This document shows positions 1 through 17,181 of a stretch of DNA of 64,000 nucleotides, one piece after another. The translations under genes were made by a program, and so were the position numbers. Source of the DNA: Spinellus fusiger (taxonomy: Eukaryota; Mucoromycota; Mucoromycetes; Mucorales; Phycomycetaceae); NCBI GenBank assembly GCA_025094145.1, contig JALLLS010000012.1, forward strand, positions 124,001 through 188,000, given 5' to 3'. Numbering within the stretch: position 1 is the stretch's first letter; each line of letters opens with the position of its first letter. The notes below the pieces were generated by a model. The model was not told where the DNA came from. It was given only the letters and a program-made list of their open reading frames with translations, and ran no database searches.

Positions 1-419
1 AAAAGCGAAAAATATAGTGAAAAATATAAAGTGAAAAATAAAGGGAGAGTGAGGACACTTTCTTTTTGGAGTGTCTTGCCTTTGTAGAGTACTGAATGAC
101 ACGCTCCCACTTATTCTGCTTGGAATACACAGCTACACGGGCATAAATACACACCTTGATATGGGTGCACTTAACTCGACATATTGTTATAAATCTTCAC
201 AAGCTGTTCTTCATAGGCTGGCTTGAACTCATCCTGCTCCTTGACACCACCCACTGTTTTCAGGTGGAGAATAGCAAAATAGTAACTCTTCAAGGCTGCT
301 CTTATAAGTATGTTCTGTCTTATCCCATGTCTACCTTGTGTGTATTCTTCTGCCTTGAAAAAGTCATTTCCTTCCATCCGATAGCCAACACCCTTGGCAA
401 AGGTCTCTTTAGATGACAT
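1..419 (-). CDS. TPR-repeat protein, 5' part (runs off window start)
   Basis: A minus-strand gene starts with ATG at 417-419 and continues past base 1, so only the N-terminal part is present. The start reads MSSKETFAKGVGYRMEGNDFF. It is followed by a helical-pair pattern (AALKSYYFAILHLK, then KWERVIQYSTKA after splicing) that resembles the tetratricopeptide repeats of TTC9/FKBP-type co-chaperone adaptors. Two short introns are likely. One of about 36 bp lies inside the first block and removes the odd stretch after EEYTQ. The second has a GTTAAG donor at 175-170 and an acceptor ending at 133; it restores the frame into VYSKQNKWERV. TPR proteins of this kind bind partner proteins such as Hsp90; the specific partner cannot be told. 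The TPR assignment is from pattern only, and the exon joins are my reading of GT..AG signals. Confidence 0.6.
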
Positions 420-442
420 GACTGCAGAAGAGAATGAGTGAA

Positions 443-450
443 TGACGTCA
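443..450. promoter_or_regulatory. CRE-like palindrome TGACGTCA
   Basis: A perfect 8-bp TGACGTCA palindrome lies 24 bp upstream of the TPR gene start on the minus strand. It is the consensus site of ATF/CREB-type bZIP factors. A 7/8 match (GACGTCA) occurs at 922-928, about 95 bp upstream of RPT3. Function is inferred only from the motif. Confidence 0.4.
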
Positions 451-1020
451 ATAGAAAGGGACCCAACAAAAGAACAAGTCGCTGCTGTTGTTTATTTATT
501 TATTAAGAAAGAAAAGAAAAGAAAAACAACAACAACCAGTGGATAGGTGGAATGTAGAAAAAAGACGCCTGACAGAACGCCTCTCTTGTCTCTCTCCTTT
601 GATAAAAAGTGCGCATGGTTCAATAGACAGTCCCACCTCCTCCACACTTTCACTGTCTGTTTTTAAACTCAACTCAACTATAGATTTAAAAAAAGAAAAA
701 AAAGAAAAAAAAAGAAAGAAGAGAAAGAAAAGAAAAGACAGTCCCTTCTCTCCCCCTCTGCACAGAAGGACGAGTCACTGTAAAATGCACAAGAGAAGAG
801 ACAAGAGAAAATACAGGGAAAAATAAGAGACCTTGGATGGGTGAGTCAGGTGCTCTCGGGGTACCAAAATAGTGAACAAAAGAGGGAGAGAGAGGGGGGG
901 AGTTCATGCCATAAAGTCATCGACGTCATCCTGCTTACGTTAGAGGCATGACAGCGACGCGTCCTTTCCCTTTGTTTTTATACCAAGTCAGGTCTCTTTT
1001 ATTTCCTCCTTCACTTGACT
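451..1020. other. Divergent intergenic region, purine/pyrimidine-rich
   Basis: This is the shared upstream region of the TPR gene and RPT3. It contains long A/G-rich runs (about 505-535 and 680-740) and a G-run at 892-900. Open frames here are low-complexity K/R/E runs and are not credible genes. Confidence 0.6.
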
Positions 1021-2390
<1,370 letters not shown>

Positions 2391-2459
2391 ACGTCCTGTA
2401 CATTCTTTTATTATCTTCGTCACCCATAAAGATTCTTTGATCTTTGCCATGGTAGTTAT

Positions 2460-3825
2460 TTATTGGGCCATGTAAAGATCAATGAGCTCATCAGAAGCCT
2501 CCAAATGATCCATGTGCTCAGTCACTTCTAGCAAGGCAAGTCGAATGACAGACTCCAATAGCAATAAAGAGGTAGGACTTTTCTGCTGTGGCTGTGGCTG
2601 TTGTTGTTGTTGTTGTTGTTGTTGTTCCTCTTCCTCTTCCTCCTCCTCTTCCTCTTTTTGTTGCTGTTGCTGTTCTTCCTCCTCCTCCTGTTCTGTCCAC
2701 ATCTCAACAGCATACCAGTCTGCCTGTTGCAGTTCTTCATGGCCAATGTGGGGTGTCTCTTGCAATGTTTGTGCCTGAGGACCACTAGGATCAATGTTTG
2801 TCTGTACTTTAAGCACAAGCACAGCAGAGACAGCATCTTCAATATTCAATAGAGCACCACTCTGTGTATAGTACATGCGCTTTACTCTTGCAATATCGAT
2901 GACAAGTGATTTTCCTGTAGAACTCTTCTCTTGATCCTCTAATTCTTCATGGTAAAGCCCATCGTCCAAGTCCTCAGTAAGCATGAGTTGATAGTGGTGA
3001 GGGTCCTTTTCGAGAGAGAGAATGGAGAGAGTGCATTTGTGGAATTCCTCCTTCCATGTAAAGGGGGATTTCTCAGCCGATCTTGCATTAGCAGCAAAGA
3101 GAGAATAGAGCCGAAGACAAAAGGGCAGTTTATGGATCTTTTGGATCTTTGGATCTTTTGGATCTTTTGGATCTTTTGGATTCTTTTGTTGTAGAGTTGC
3201 CTGCTTCAATAAGTGGGAGGCCGCAAGAAGCCTGGCACTAGCAATGGACTGCTTTTCTGTCTTTAGGCTGCGTAGAGCCAAGTGTAGGAATGGCACACAA
3301 TCATCTACATTATGGATCAATTGTCTCAAGCGCATGGCCATAGCCTCAGGACTCATCTTTTCATTATGAGTAGAAGCAGCAAACACCTCAATATGCTTCT
3401 TAAGATCGTTGCACATCTCAAGCGCAGGTTCAAGGTCAATATTACCATCCGCAACACTGTGGGCTATTCTATCCAAAGTAGGCTGTTTCCTGGTGTCAAT
3501 GCTACTGGAATAGCCCACCTCCAATGAACCCGCCACAACAAGAATACCTTGATACTCCTTATCTTCAAGTCAAGCTGGTGTTGCAGTGACTCCAATTCAC
3601 CTGGGGCTTCTTTGGATTTGGGCTGTTGTACTATGTAGCTAGTGACGTTGCGCTAACAGAAGTCTAAGCTAGCCGACAGCACCCTCTATTCCTTTTCTTC
3701 CTCCTTTGTTATACTTTTATACAACTCACAATAGCAGCATTGGTGGCATGACTCAGAGCAATACGTGACACTGTCGTCACCGTTGTCATGGCCAGCTTAC
3801 CAAACAAGTCTTCAAGGGATGTCAT
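2460..3825 (-). CDS. Ran-binding Yrb30-type protein (PF05508 family)
   Basis: A minus-strand gene whose main block ends with TAA at 2462-2460. It resembles the fungal Ran-binding family of yeast Yrb30, which binds RanGTP and modulates its hydrolysis. Matching features are an N-terminal stretch MTSLEDLFGKLA..VSRIALSHA, a helix ESLQHQLDLKIRSIK, the region ADGNIDLEPALEMCNDLKKHIEVF, and FCLRLYSLFAA..WKEEFHKC. Exon 1 (3825-3726) and exon 2 (3630-3548) join cleanly across a 95-bp intron. The next junction into the main block near 3547-3500 is uncertain because no standard-sized GT..AG intron fits the frame. Two oddities are a KDP-repeat from a 9-bp minisatellite (3136-3183) and a long Glu/Gln tract (2598-2690) near the C-terminus. 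The gene is divergent from GLC3, with 180 bp between start codons. The family call is by remembered pattern. Confidence 0.6.
2598..2690. repeat. Coding trinucleotide tract (Gln/Glu runs)
   Basis: TTG and TCC/TCT triplet runs on the plus strand encode poly-Gln and poly-Glu in the minus-strand Ran-binding gene. Such tracts vary in length between strains. The opposite-strand open frames (poly-V, poly-L, poly-C) are shadows. Confidence 0.8.
3136..3183. repeat. 9-bp minisatellite TTTTGGATC inside CDS
   Basis: About five imperfect tandem copies of TTTTGGATC or GATCTTTTG lie inside the Ran-binding gene and encode a repeated K-D-P motif. The repeat keeps the frame, so copy-number change would alter protein length without breaking it. 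Confidence 0.8.
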
Positions 3826-4004
3826 GAGAAACACAAGAAAGAAGAGACAAAAGAGGAATGACGTGAACGCAACTCAAACGCATCCCAAAAAGGAAAGGCT
3901 GTGGACTTACTACAAGTTCTCGCTTGTGCCTTTTTCTTTTTCTCTTCTCTTTCGTGTTCTTTCTCATTCTTTCTTGTGTTTCTCATTCTTTCTCTTTTCT
4001 GATC

Positions 4005-4247
4005 ATGGCTGCCACTCAAGAAACAGAAACATTCACAACAGAAGTGGAGACAGGTCGTATCCTAACAATGCCCAAGGATGGTACGGGTCTTACTGTCTTG
4101 GATCCTTGGTTAGACCCCTTTAAGGAGGCTCTCCGTACAAGGTAAATGGCCTATGGGAGGATCCCTTGGTTGCCATGGAGAATAGACTCAATCAACACAC
4201 ACACATTCTCTCTTTTTTTTTCTTTTTTTCTTTCTTTTTTTTTTCTT

Positions 4248-4278
<31 letters not shown>

Positions 4279-6792
4279 TTATAGATACAACTTTCTCCAG
4301 GACTGGAAAAAGAAGATCAAGGAGAACAGCGGTGGTTATGATGCATTTACCAAAGGCTACGACTACTTTGGCTTCAATGTCGCCAAGAATGGTACCACCA
4401 CCTACCGAGAGTGGGCTCCTAATGCAGTGACAGCAAGTCTTGTGGGTGATTTCAGTAAGTTGCTCTATGAACAAAAGATACAAGAGACACTCACAGTCAG
4501 ACAATTGGGATGTCAAGGCCCATCCTATGAAGAAGAATGATTTTGGTGTATTTGAGATTGTACTGCCTGGTAAAAAGGGTAAATCCGTCATACCTCACAA
4601 ATCCAAAGTCAAGGTAAGGGAGTTTTTTTATACCAGATATTCCTGTCACTTACCCTGCAGATTTCCATGACCCTCCCGGGGAGTAATGAGCGCATTTACC
4701 GTCTGCCTGCATGGATCCGCTATGTTACGCAGGATCTTAATGTCAGTGCTACCTATGAGGGTGTGTTTTGGAACCCAGACAAGACCTACACATTCAAGCA
4801 CCCTAGACCCAAAAAGCCCAAGAGCCTAAGAATCTACGAGGCCCATGGTAAAGTGTTCATCCCCTCCAGTGTTCTTAAAAGTAACGTGTGATGATGGAGA
4901 TTAGTGGGCATCTCTTCCCATGAGGCACGTGTCTGTACCTACAAGGAATTCACGGCTACTGTTATTCCTCGTATTGCGTATCTGGGATACAATGCCATTC
5001 AACTGATGGCCGTGATGGAGCATGCTTATTACGCTTCCTTTGGCTACCAGGTGACTTCCTTCTTTGCTCCCTCTTCTCGCTATGGTACACCCGAGGATCT
5101 GAAGGAATTGGTGGACACTGCCCATCGCTATGGTATCACTGTTCTATTGGATGTTGTTCACTCCCACGCATGCAAGAATGTGTTGGATGGCCTTAACCAA
5201 TTCGATGGCAGTGATCACGGCTACTTCCATGAGGGTGCCAAGGGACGTCACGAATTGTGGGATTCTCGTCTCTTTAACTATGGTAATTACGAGGTACTGC
5301 GGTTCCTCATGTCCAATCTACGCTACTGGGTGGATGTCTACCAATTCGATGGATTTCGCTTTGATGGTGTCACCAGTGTTCTCTATAAGCACCATGGTAT
5401 TGGCTATGGCTTCTCTGGAAACTACCACGAGTACTTTGGTGATCTTGTGGATGAAGAGGGTGTTATGTATTGCCAACTGGCCAATGACTTTCTTCATGAA
5501 ATGTATCCAAACATCATCACTATTGCAGAAGGTAAGTAATATATGCATCTGCATAGATATAGTATGTAGATACACTATGGTGATATATTTATTAAAAAAG
5601 AAAAAAAGAGAGAGAGTGTGTGTGTGAATGGGTAGGGTTGTACACTATAACTTATCCAATGTTACCATGACAACAATGGCTCTTAGATGTGTCGGGTATG
5701 CCTGGTTCGTGTCGCCCTGTACGCGAAGGTGGTCTTGGATTTGACTACCGCTTGGCCATGGCCATTCCTGATACTTGGATTAAGCTCTTGAAAGAGTGCT
5801 CAGATGACGCATGGGGCATGGGCCATATTGCACACATTCTTACTAACCGCCGTCATCTGGTAAACACAAAGATGAAAAGGCGATCAACTCACTTTATAGG
5901 AAAAAACAATTGCCTACTGTGAATCCCACGACCAGGCCCTTGTGGGGGATAAGACACTCGCCTTTTGGATGATGGATAAGGAAATGTATACAAATATGAG
6001 CGACTTGACTGAATTGACGCCTGTTATCGATCGTGGCGTGTCGTTGCACAAGATGATTCGGTAAGTGTCCCTTGGTCTTCTTTCTTTTATTTTCTTTTAT
6101 TTTCTTTTTATACTGACGAGAGATGGATTAGATTGGTCACCCATGCATTGGGCGGTGAAGGCTATCTTAACTTTGAAGGAAATGAGTTTGGACATCCTGA
6201 ATGGCTTGATTTTCCCCGTGATGGCAATGGATCTAGCTTCCATTATGCTCGTCGTCAATGGAATGTATTGGATGATCCTTTGCTTCGTTACAAGTACTTG
6301 AATGACTGGGACAAGGCAATGCAAGAGACAGAAGAGAAGCATGGCTGGTTGAGTAGTCCTCAGGTAATTTATTAATGTTATAAGAGCCAATGTCCAGTAG
6401 TATTCAAGAGTACGTCTCTATTAGGCCTATGTCTCTCGTAAGAATGAAGGAGATAAGATCTTGGTGTTTGAGCGTGCCAATGCTCTGTTCATCTTCAACT
6501 TCCATCCTACAAACTCATATGCTGACTACCGTGTGGGTACTTCTCATGCTGGAAAATACAAAATTGCTTTGAACTCTGATGAGAAGAAGTTCTTGGGCCA
6601 TGAGCGTATCAATGCGGAGAGTGAGTTCTTCACAACACCCGGCAACTGGGATGACAGAGATAACTGGCTCCAGGTAAATAAACGGACGAGTGTACCCAAT
6701 CCGATATGCTCTCTAATACTGATGGTTATTGTTATTGATATTAGGTGTACATTCCTAACCGAACTGTTTTGGTACTGGCAAAGGCTGATTAA
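4005..6792 (+). CDS. GLC3: 1,4-alpha-glucan (glycogen) branching enzyme
   Basis: Transfers an alpha-1,4 oligoglucan segment to an alpha-1,6 position during cytosolic glycogen synthesis. Ten exons: 4005-4141, 4285-4454, 4501-4613, 4661-4847, 4905-5531, 5687-5859, 5900-6060, 6132-6363, 6425-6673 and 6745-6792. They give 698 residues, the usual size for eukaryotic branching enzymes (~700). A CBM48-like N-domain ([17 protein letters not shown]) precedes the GH13 barrel. All four GH13 motifs are visible: DVVHSH, the nucleophile region GFRFDGVTS, the acid/base region AEDVSG, and ESHDQ. The C-terminal beta domain ends [15 protein letters not shown]. The second acceptor is the CAGTCAG ending at 4500, which restores GDFNNWD. 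Intron 1 is a long pyrimidine run (CT and T tracts, about 4205-4280). Identity is secure. Confidence 0.97.
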
Positions 6793-7048
6793 TATAATCT
6801 ATTGAATGATAAAGATGATGTATTTTATGTGTATCTATACTCTGGTGGGGCGTGTCTATGTACTATTCATAAGTTACAGGTCTATAATTATAATACTACA
6901 AATGGTACAGAATTATTCTGAATGCTTATTTTATTACGGAGAAAATAAAAAGTTATTGGGGTGATGTACTTTTACTTATTTGCTTAGTTGCCTATCTATT
7001 TACCTATTTTTAATAATGCCAATAGCTGAATGCATTCATGGGCAGAGT

Positions 7049-7230
7049 TCTATTATTATTATTATTATTATTACTATTATTATTATTATTACTATTATTA
7101 TTATTATTATTATTACTATTATTATTATTATTACTATTATTATTATTACTATTATTATTATTATTACTATTATTATTATTATTACTATTATTATTATTAT
7201 TACTATTATTATTATTATTACTATTATTAT
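7049..7230. repeat. (ATT)n microsatellite with regular ACT interruptions
   Basis: About 60 triplets of ATT/TTA interrupted periodically by ACT. Open frames running through it on both strands (poly-I, poly-Y, poly-L, poly-N) are artefacts of the repeat. Confidence 0.95.
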
Positions 7231-7611
7231 ACAATAGACCCCTCTATTACTTTAGCACTGCATATGGGAATTGATCTTGTTGGAAATATATATTTTCAGC
7301 TCAACACTATCTCCAAGCATCTCATGTAAATAGATACCCAGAGTGCTTCAGACGCATAACCATGTCTTATGCCCTGTTGGGAGAACTCAGTGATGGAATT
7401 GAGATGCATGGACATATCCCTTGTAAAGGAAAACATTGTTTCTTCCTTTCTTCTGCTGGGAATATCCCATGTTTCTATTTGTAAGAAACCTGATTAAACT
7501 TAGATAAGCAAATAGTGTATAACAATTGCTATTGAAAAATGTTGGGGTCACACATTTTAATGCAATGCTATTTTTGAATTTGGATTTTGAGCAGGAAAGA
7601 ATAGGCATTTG

Positions 7612-7645
7612 GATTTGTTGGATTTGTTGGATTTGTTGGATTTGT
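7612..7645. repeat. 9-bp tandem repeat GGATTTGTT x4
   Basis: Four head-to-tail copies of GGATTTGTT, similar in period to the 9-bp minisatellite inside the Ran-binding gene. Confidence 0.85.
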
Positions 7646-9487
7646 TTATTCTTTGGCTTATGAGTAAGGTTGTATTGTTGAATGACCAAATGCTATTTCT
7701 CTTTCTTTTCTTTCTTTTATGTGCTAATGTACTAATGGCATCTCACTGCATTTGTAATGGATAGATAGGACAAGTGTTTTTATATCTTGATAAGAGTTGG
7801 ACTGAGCCATTCTTATCTTTGTGGGTATCTAGTCCTGAGTATGAATATTAAATATAATATTCTCTAGTCATACCTTCCAATGTCAATGGGTGATCTCAAA
7901 GTCTAAATAAATGACTGTTCTCTTTTACTATTAAAGTATAACTATAAGAATAGCAATGAATATCATCAGTGAGAGCACTCATTTATTCTTGTCATAAAAC
8001 ATTGGCAGTTAAAATCCAACAAGGAAATGGTATTTATCCTTGTTGAATTCTTCTTACTACACCATTAGCCCAAACACAGCCCCAAATGACCCCCGATCCT
8101 TTTATTACTATTATTACAAAAGAATAGACTATCGATGAGGCTGTAAAACAGTTTCTTGTACGCTTGGTCTATTTTAATGTACCCAACATGTCTCTCTCTC
8201 TCTTATTATTTCCCTTAACAAAGTTGCATTCTTACATTCTTTCCCATCCATCATGGAGCCTCCTATCAACACCACCACGCGAGTATTCAAAATAAAACAA
8301 GTGATACGAAAACAGTCCTGGCCATTTTACAATAGTAAGGCGCATTATTCTCCAAAACTGTTCTTATACATATTCTAAATACACTCTCTATGCATCTATG
8401 GCAAAATGAAATGGAAATTTATCCAATGCTGCTATCTTGAGAAGGAAAAAATAAATGTCAAGGCAACAATCATTGATCTTCAGAATCAATCTTCAAATGA
8501 AACTCTACTGACTCAACTCTCCTGTTACTGATAGATAGTGTTTTATAAGCACATCCATGGTCTTTATTTCTTTTATTTTAAATATAGAAAACAGACTATT
8601 TGACACTGTTTATGCTTTAGATGTTAGTGGTCTGTATTCACAGTGTGATTTAGTCATTCTTGTTATTGTTTGTTAACAGCCATTGAAACCCCCATTCTCT
8701 TTCAAATCAACTTTTAATGCTGGATCCAATCACAAACACCTTCTCAAAGCATTACTATCTATTATTCTATTGAGTAGCCTAGTGCCACTGTTTCTTATTG
8801 TACTCTAAAAGATTAACACCCATTCTACTTCCCTAATATTTCAACATTCCATAGGATGACTCATTCTTCAAAGAATGCATCAGGGCTCAAAAAGACACTA
8901 TTAGAATCACAAAGTTAGTATTCTAAGAATAAACACACTCAAACTTCCCCTTTAATGTTCCTTATCCTGGAGAGATAGAGTTCCAAGGGTGGTTCTTTTG
9001 AGTTGACAGATGTTAGTTACAGTATGTAGATTAAGAAACAGTATATTTCTTTGTTCTTTGTTCTTTGTTCTTAATGGTCTATACCACCACATGCTCATTC
9101 CTATCAATGCGCCAGTGATATGTATAGAATAAAGGATTGGGGTTATAGTTGTTAACAGTAAAATAGGTAGTGAATAGAAGGGGCATTTCTGTCTAAAAGC
9201 ATATCTATACTACTAATTTCCTTGGTGTTGACTTGGAGTTTTTTCTCTCTCTCTCCTTGCAGTAGATCCATGTCTTCTTTTTATGTTCTCCCTGATACTC
9301 CATGTCTTTAGTATCCGCACGGGCCTCTTGTCTTTAAAAGACTCCGCCCAAGCAACAGCCCTGTTTCTATGTTTTGTAATAAAGGAGTGAAGTGAGATTC
9401 TTCTCCATACCATACTACATGAATGTTTAGTGCTTTTAGACCCATGTCCCTGATTTTATTATCCTGTTTTATATGCATGGGTATTGG

Positions 9488-9628
9488 TGCTAATAACTGG
9501 TGATAGCTGGTGATAGCTGGTGATAACTGATAATAACTGATAGTAACTGATAATAACTGATAATAACTGATAATAACTGATAATAACTGATAGTAACTGA
9601 TAATAACTGATAATAACTGATAATAATC
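9488..9628. repeat. 10-bp minisatellite TAATAACTGA, about 14 copies
   Basis: Tandem units TGATAACTGG, TGATAGCTGG, TAATAACTGA and TAGTAACTGA run for about 140 bp in non-coding DNA between GLC3 and the PP1 gene. Confidence 0.9.
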
Positions 9629-9883
9629 TCAAATTGGTAATATGTCTCTGGCCCTGTATTTGTTATGACTTGGAAAGATAAGCAAGTAAGTTTTTAAGAC
9701 TGTATTCACTATGACTTGCTTCTCTCACTTTATAATATAGTAGAAGCACCACTTGCCAATGACTCTTTCCTCACATGTCTCTTTATTGACTTATCACTTA
9801 TTATCACTTATTATCAATAGAAGAAGTAAAGACCGCCTGTCCACTCCAGAGTCAAAAAAGAAGTGTCCATTCTCTCTCTCTTA

Positions 9884-9961
9884 TTTTCTCTCTCTTATTT
9901 TCTCGCTTGTTCTCTCGCTTGTTCTCTCGCTTGTTCCCTCGCTTGTTCCCTCGCTTGTTCA
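9884..9961. repeat. 12-bp pyrimidine minisatellite (TCGCTTGTTCTC)
   Basis: Two CTCTTATTTTCT units are followed by five TCGCTTGTTC(T/C)C units. The tract is purely pyrimidine on one strand apart from the G positions. Non-coding. Confidence 0.85.
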
Positions 9962-10567
9962 CATATCTATTTGCATATGAATTTTCCCTACGTATCTAGC
10001 CACAGCTGAAATAGCAGGCCATGGATTGATCTCCAAAAAGAGTAATCACCAAAACACAGCCCTGCCTCTGCTATTTCTTCTTGCTTGCTTGCTTTGACTC
10101 CCTTTTTTGTTTGGAAATTAGCAACCATCACTTTCGGGAACTGAAAATATTTTCACTGTCTCCAGTGCATGCTGCCCGAATCCACCCACACTTCTTTCAA
10201 CCGCCCATCACGCCCTACCATCGTCACCCCATCCGTTCGTATGTTTCTTTTCATTTTCACCATGACTACTATTAGAAGCTTAGAATTAGTCAAGTGCTCT
10301 AAGGATAGAGCAGAGGGTGGCAGAGAGATGATACAGATAAGATCTCTTTCTGGCGTGGAACAGTAAAAGGGGAGAGAGAGAAAAGAGAGAAAGAGAAAGA
10401 GAGATATCTGCCAGCAGCCTCCATCTTGTATGGATGAGCTATGAAAGAGAAAGAAGAAGAAAAGAAAGGGGAGATGACCTTATTTTCTACTCTTGTTGTT
10501 GTTGTTGTTGTTGTAGCTAGGTGGAATAAATGTAGGCTTGCTAAATACACTTTGTTAGTCTTTCTCC

Positions 10568-11955
<1,388 letters not shown>

Positions 11956-12142
11956 TACAGGCAGTAAAGCCTACTTTTTTAGCCATTAAAAGATCCATGT
12001 CTTATCTATTCTTTTTCTTTCTCTCTCTCTCTCTCTCCATTATGATGTCACACAAGATGGTGTTCCGCCACGTAGGAAAGAGGTTAAGTGCGCGACTCCT
12101 TCTCACTGGTTCCTGTTGAGTTAATAAGAAAAACGCGCTGTA

Positions 12143-15058
<2,916 letters not shown>

Positions 15059-15383
15059 ATTTTGTGTTCCAACAGCCATCCTACTAGCACAAAATAGTCA
15101 CTCAACTAATAACATATATTTTTCTCAAACACTTGTTCAATGGCACAAAGGAGTGATTATATTACAATTGAAAGTTACTATGTGTGTTTGTAGGAGAGTA
15201 TTTTCTTTTTCTTTTTCTCAAGAAAAGATAAGGAGGTTGTGTAGTGAGTGTGAGTGTGTAAATATGCAATGATGGCGGTATTAAAGTGATGTAGGGTGAT
15301 GTAGGGTATTTTTGTCTTGTTTTCTTTTTAGGTGTGTGTATGTGTGTTATTTGGCAATGTGCTTAGGATAGCATTCTTAATGT

Positions 15384-17181
15384 TTAAATTTCAAACTGTT
15401 CACAGTGAAGGAAAGGAGGGTTTTTCCAACAAGTGGAAGAAGCAATTGTGTTCTTGATGGCTGATGTCATGATAATAGGCCCACATGCTATGAATGAAGA
15501 TGAGGAAAAGAGAATAAGTATAGCCTATCCATCTTATTCTTCATCGTAACTTACCGTAGACGCCCAGTTGATCACTGTGCATTTCAGACAAGAGTCTCAA
15601 ATCAAAACGACTGTACTTTATAGTAATAGAGTCTGTAGCCCTACAGCAAGAGCCCACTGTATCTTGTTCTTCAAGTTCATATGCTTCAGACACATCTTGC
15701 TGAAAGCCTTTCTCTTGTTTTGTAAAAAAGGTCTCGTCAATATTGCCACTACTTTCCAAAGCACTCGATGAACGTGTGACATGGAGAGACACTTGAAGAC
15801 TTGGGAAGTAGTCAGGATCCTTATGATGAGCATTCTCATAGAAAGACAGTATTCTTTCAATCTCTGTCCTGAACCAAAGATCATCTGTAGAACGCACAGA
15901 CCATACAAAATGAATTGTATTGGTTTTAATCATGGGTTTCCATTGAGTCTCTGGTGTATCCATAAACATTGCTGTTAATTCACGTAGCAATCGAATGCCA
16001 AAAGTAATGCCTGCTCCACCACTGATAATGACAATGCTATCGTGAGTAGATAACATTGTTTTAGCTTGAAGATGGCTGGAGGCATCTCCAAAAGGACCAC
16101 TCACAAAAACAGTGAGTTCTTGGGATGTATCTGCTTTTTGTACTAGTTTTCTTGTCCAATGACCACATACTGTCACATACACCTCGAGTTTATCTGTGGC
16201 AGTGCCTTCAGGATTGGTACTGGTAATTGTAAAGGGATGCCATTGGAAAATAGACAGAGAAGGAATGCATAGACTCACAGCATCTCCAGACTTATGAAGC
16301 ATGGGACTTGCTAATCTCAGTGAGAGACGAACACACTGTGGGGAGATGACTTTTGTATAGCTACGGGCAAGATGTGACTTGACAAACCAACCAGCACATG
16401 CATTGAGGAAATACACTATGAGACCCGTTGCAAAGTAACGCATGGCATAAGGTGTATGTTTAGCAATAACGCCAATAAATCCAAAGGCAAATAAGTGAGT
16501 GAAGAGGAACATTTCATAGGCATATCTGCGGACAGGATAGAGACTGCCAATAAACACCACCAGTAAACAGCTATAGCCAGCTAAGCCGTAATGCACCTTT
16601 GGGAGAGCGAGTTCCATGGCTAGGAATACCGGGAAATTAACCCATGATTTGATATGGAGAGACATATGGACGGTGGTTAAAACCACAACAGCTGTGCCCA
16701 AGATACGGTGCATAATATTGAGTTTGGCAGAAGAGAGTCCTGTTAGTAACACCAAAGCAGAGTTTTTTCCTGCAGAACCAAGAATAAATGGAACAAGAGC
16801 AAGAGCAAGAAATCCGGCTCGGTTGGAGTTGAGTACCAAATCGGTATTCATAAGTAAAAGAGGAAGACCAGCAGAAACAAGAAGAATGATAATGAGAAAG
16901 GCACCCACAGGAAAGAAGATGGGAAGACTAGGAAGAAGAGTGTAGGAGCATTTGTTCACAATGTATCTTTCGTAATGGTTGTATCTTTCAATGATTCTGC
17001 TGTAGTTATTATTGGGTTGTTGGACGTGATGAATGCGAAAGTCGTGTAATGACAGCAGTCCATGTCGAAGAGTAAGAAGACACAAGAAGCCTGCAAGAAT
17101 GCCAGCCACTATATTGGAGTAGAATAGATTCTGATTCCACGGTGTAGCCTCTGAGGCCATAGACATATCCATTCCATCCAT
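15384..17181 (-). CDS. Ferric reductase / NADPH-oxidase-like transmembrane enzyme
   Basis: Plasma-membrane flavocytochrome of the FRE/NOX family, which moves electrons from NADPH through FAD and two haems to external Fe3+, Cu2+ or O2. Exon 1 is 17181-15555. A short intron (GTAAGT at 15554-15549, TTCATAG ending at 15488) leads to exon 2, 15487-15384. Total length is 576 residues. A Met-rich N-terminus and first membrane helix are followed by a cytosolic loop and six helices. Haem-ligand histidines lie in HRILGT..TTVHMSLH and FTHLFAFGF..AKH. The FAD-binding motif is WHPFTITS and the NADPH glycine motif is ISGGAGITFG. Exon 2 supplies the CGP motif (VYACGPIIM) that closes the NADPH domain; without it the protein would appear truncated. 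Substrate, iron or oxygen, cannot be decided from sequence. Confidence 0.87.

Larger units (their letters stand above)
6793..10567. other. 3.8-kb gene-free stretch with simple repeats
   Basis: No convincing gene, RNA or transposon was found. The stretch is AT-rich and studded with microsatellites and minisatellites, listed separately. The small open frames (for example 9213-9413 minus and 10081-10366 plus) have no recognisable domain, no splice context and no neighbour logic. The last ~200 bp before 10568 are purine-rich with a TTG run (10493-10514) and serve as the upstream region of the PP1 gene. Confidence 0.6.

Noticed and set aside
488..907. Open frames rich in K/R/E or F/S upstream of RPT3
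   Set aside because: They arise from poly-purine runs in promoter DNA and show no domain.
2512..2852. Cys-, Leu- and Val-rich frames on the plus strand
   Set aside because: They are antisense readings of the Gln/Glu tract of the Ran-binding gene.
7010..7329. Overlapping open frames on both strands
   Set aside because: They are translations of the (ATT)n microsatellite and have no sequence complexity.
9488..9628. Possible CRISPR-like array
   Set aside because: The units are contiguous 10-bp tandem repeats without spacers, i.e. a minisatellite in a eukaryote.
10081..10366. Small plus-strand frames upstream of the PP1 gene
   Set aside because: No recognisable domain or conserved start; they lie in the presumed promoter.
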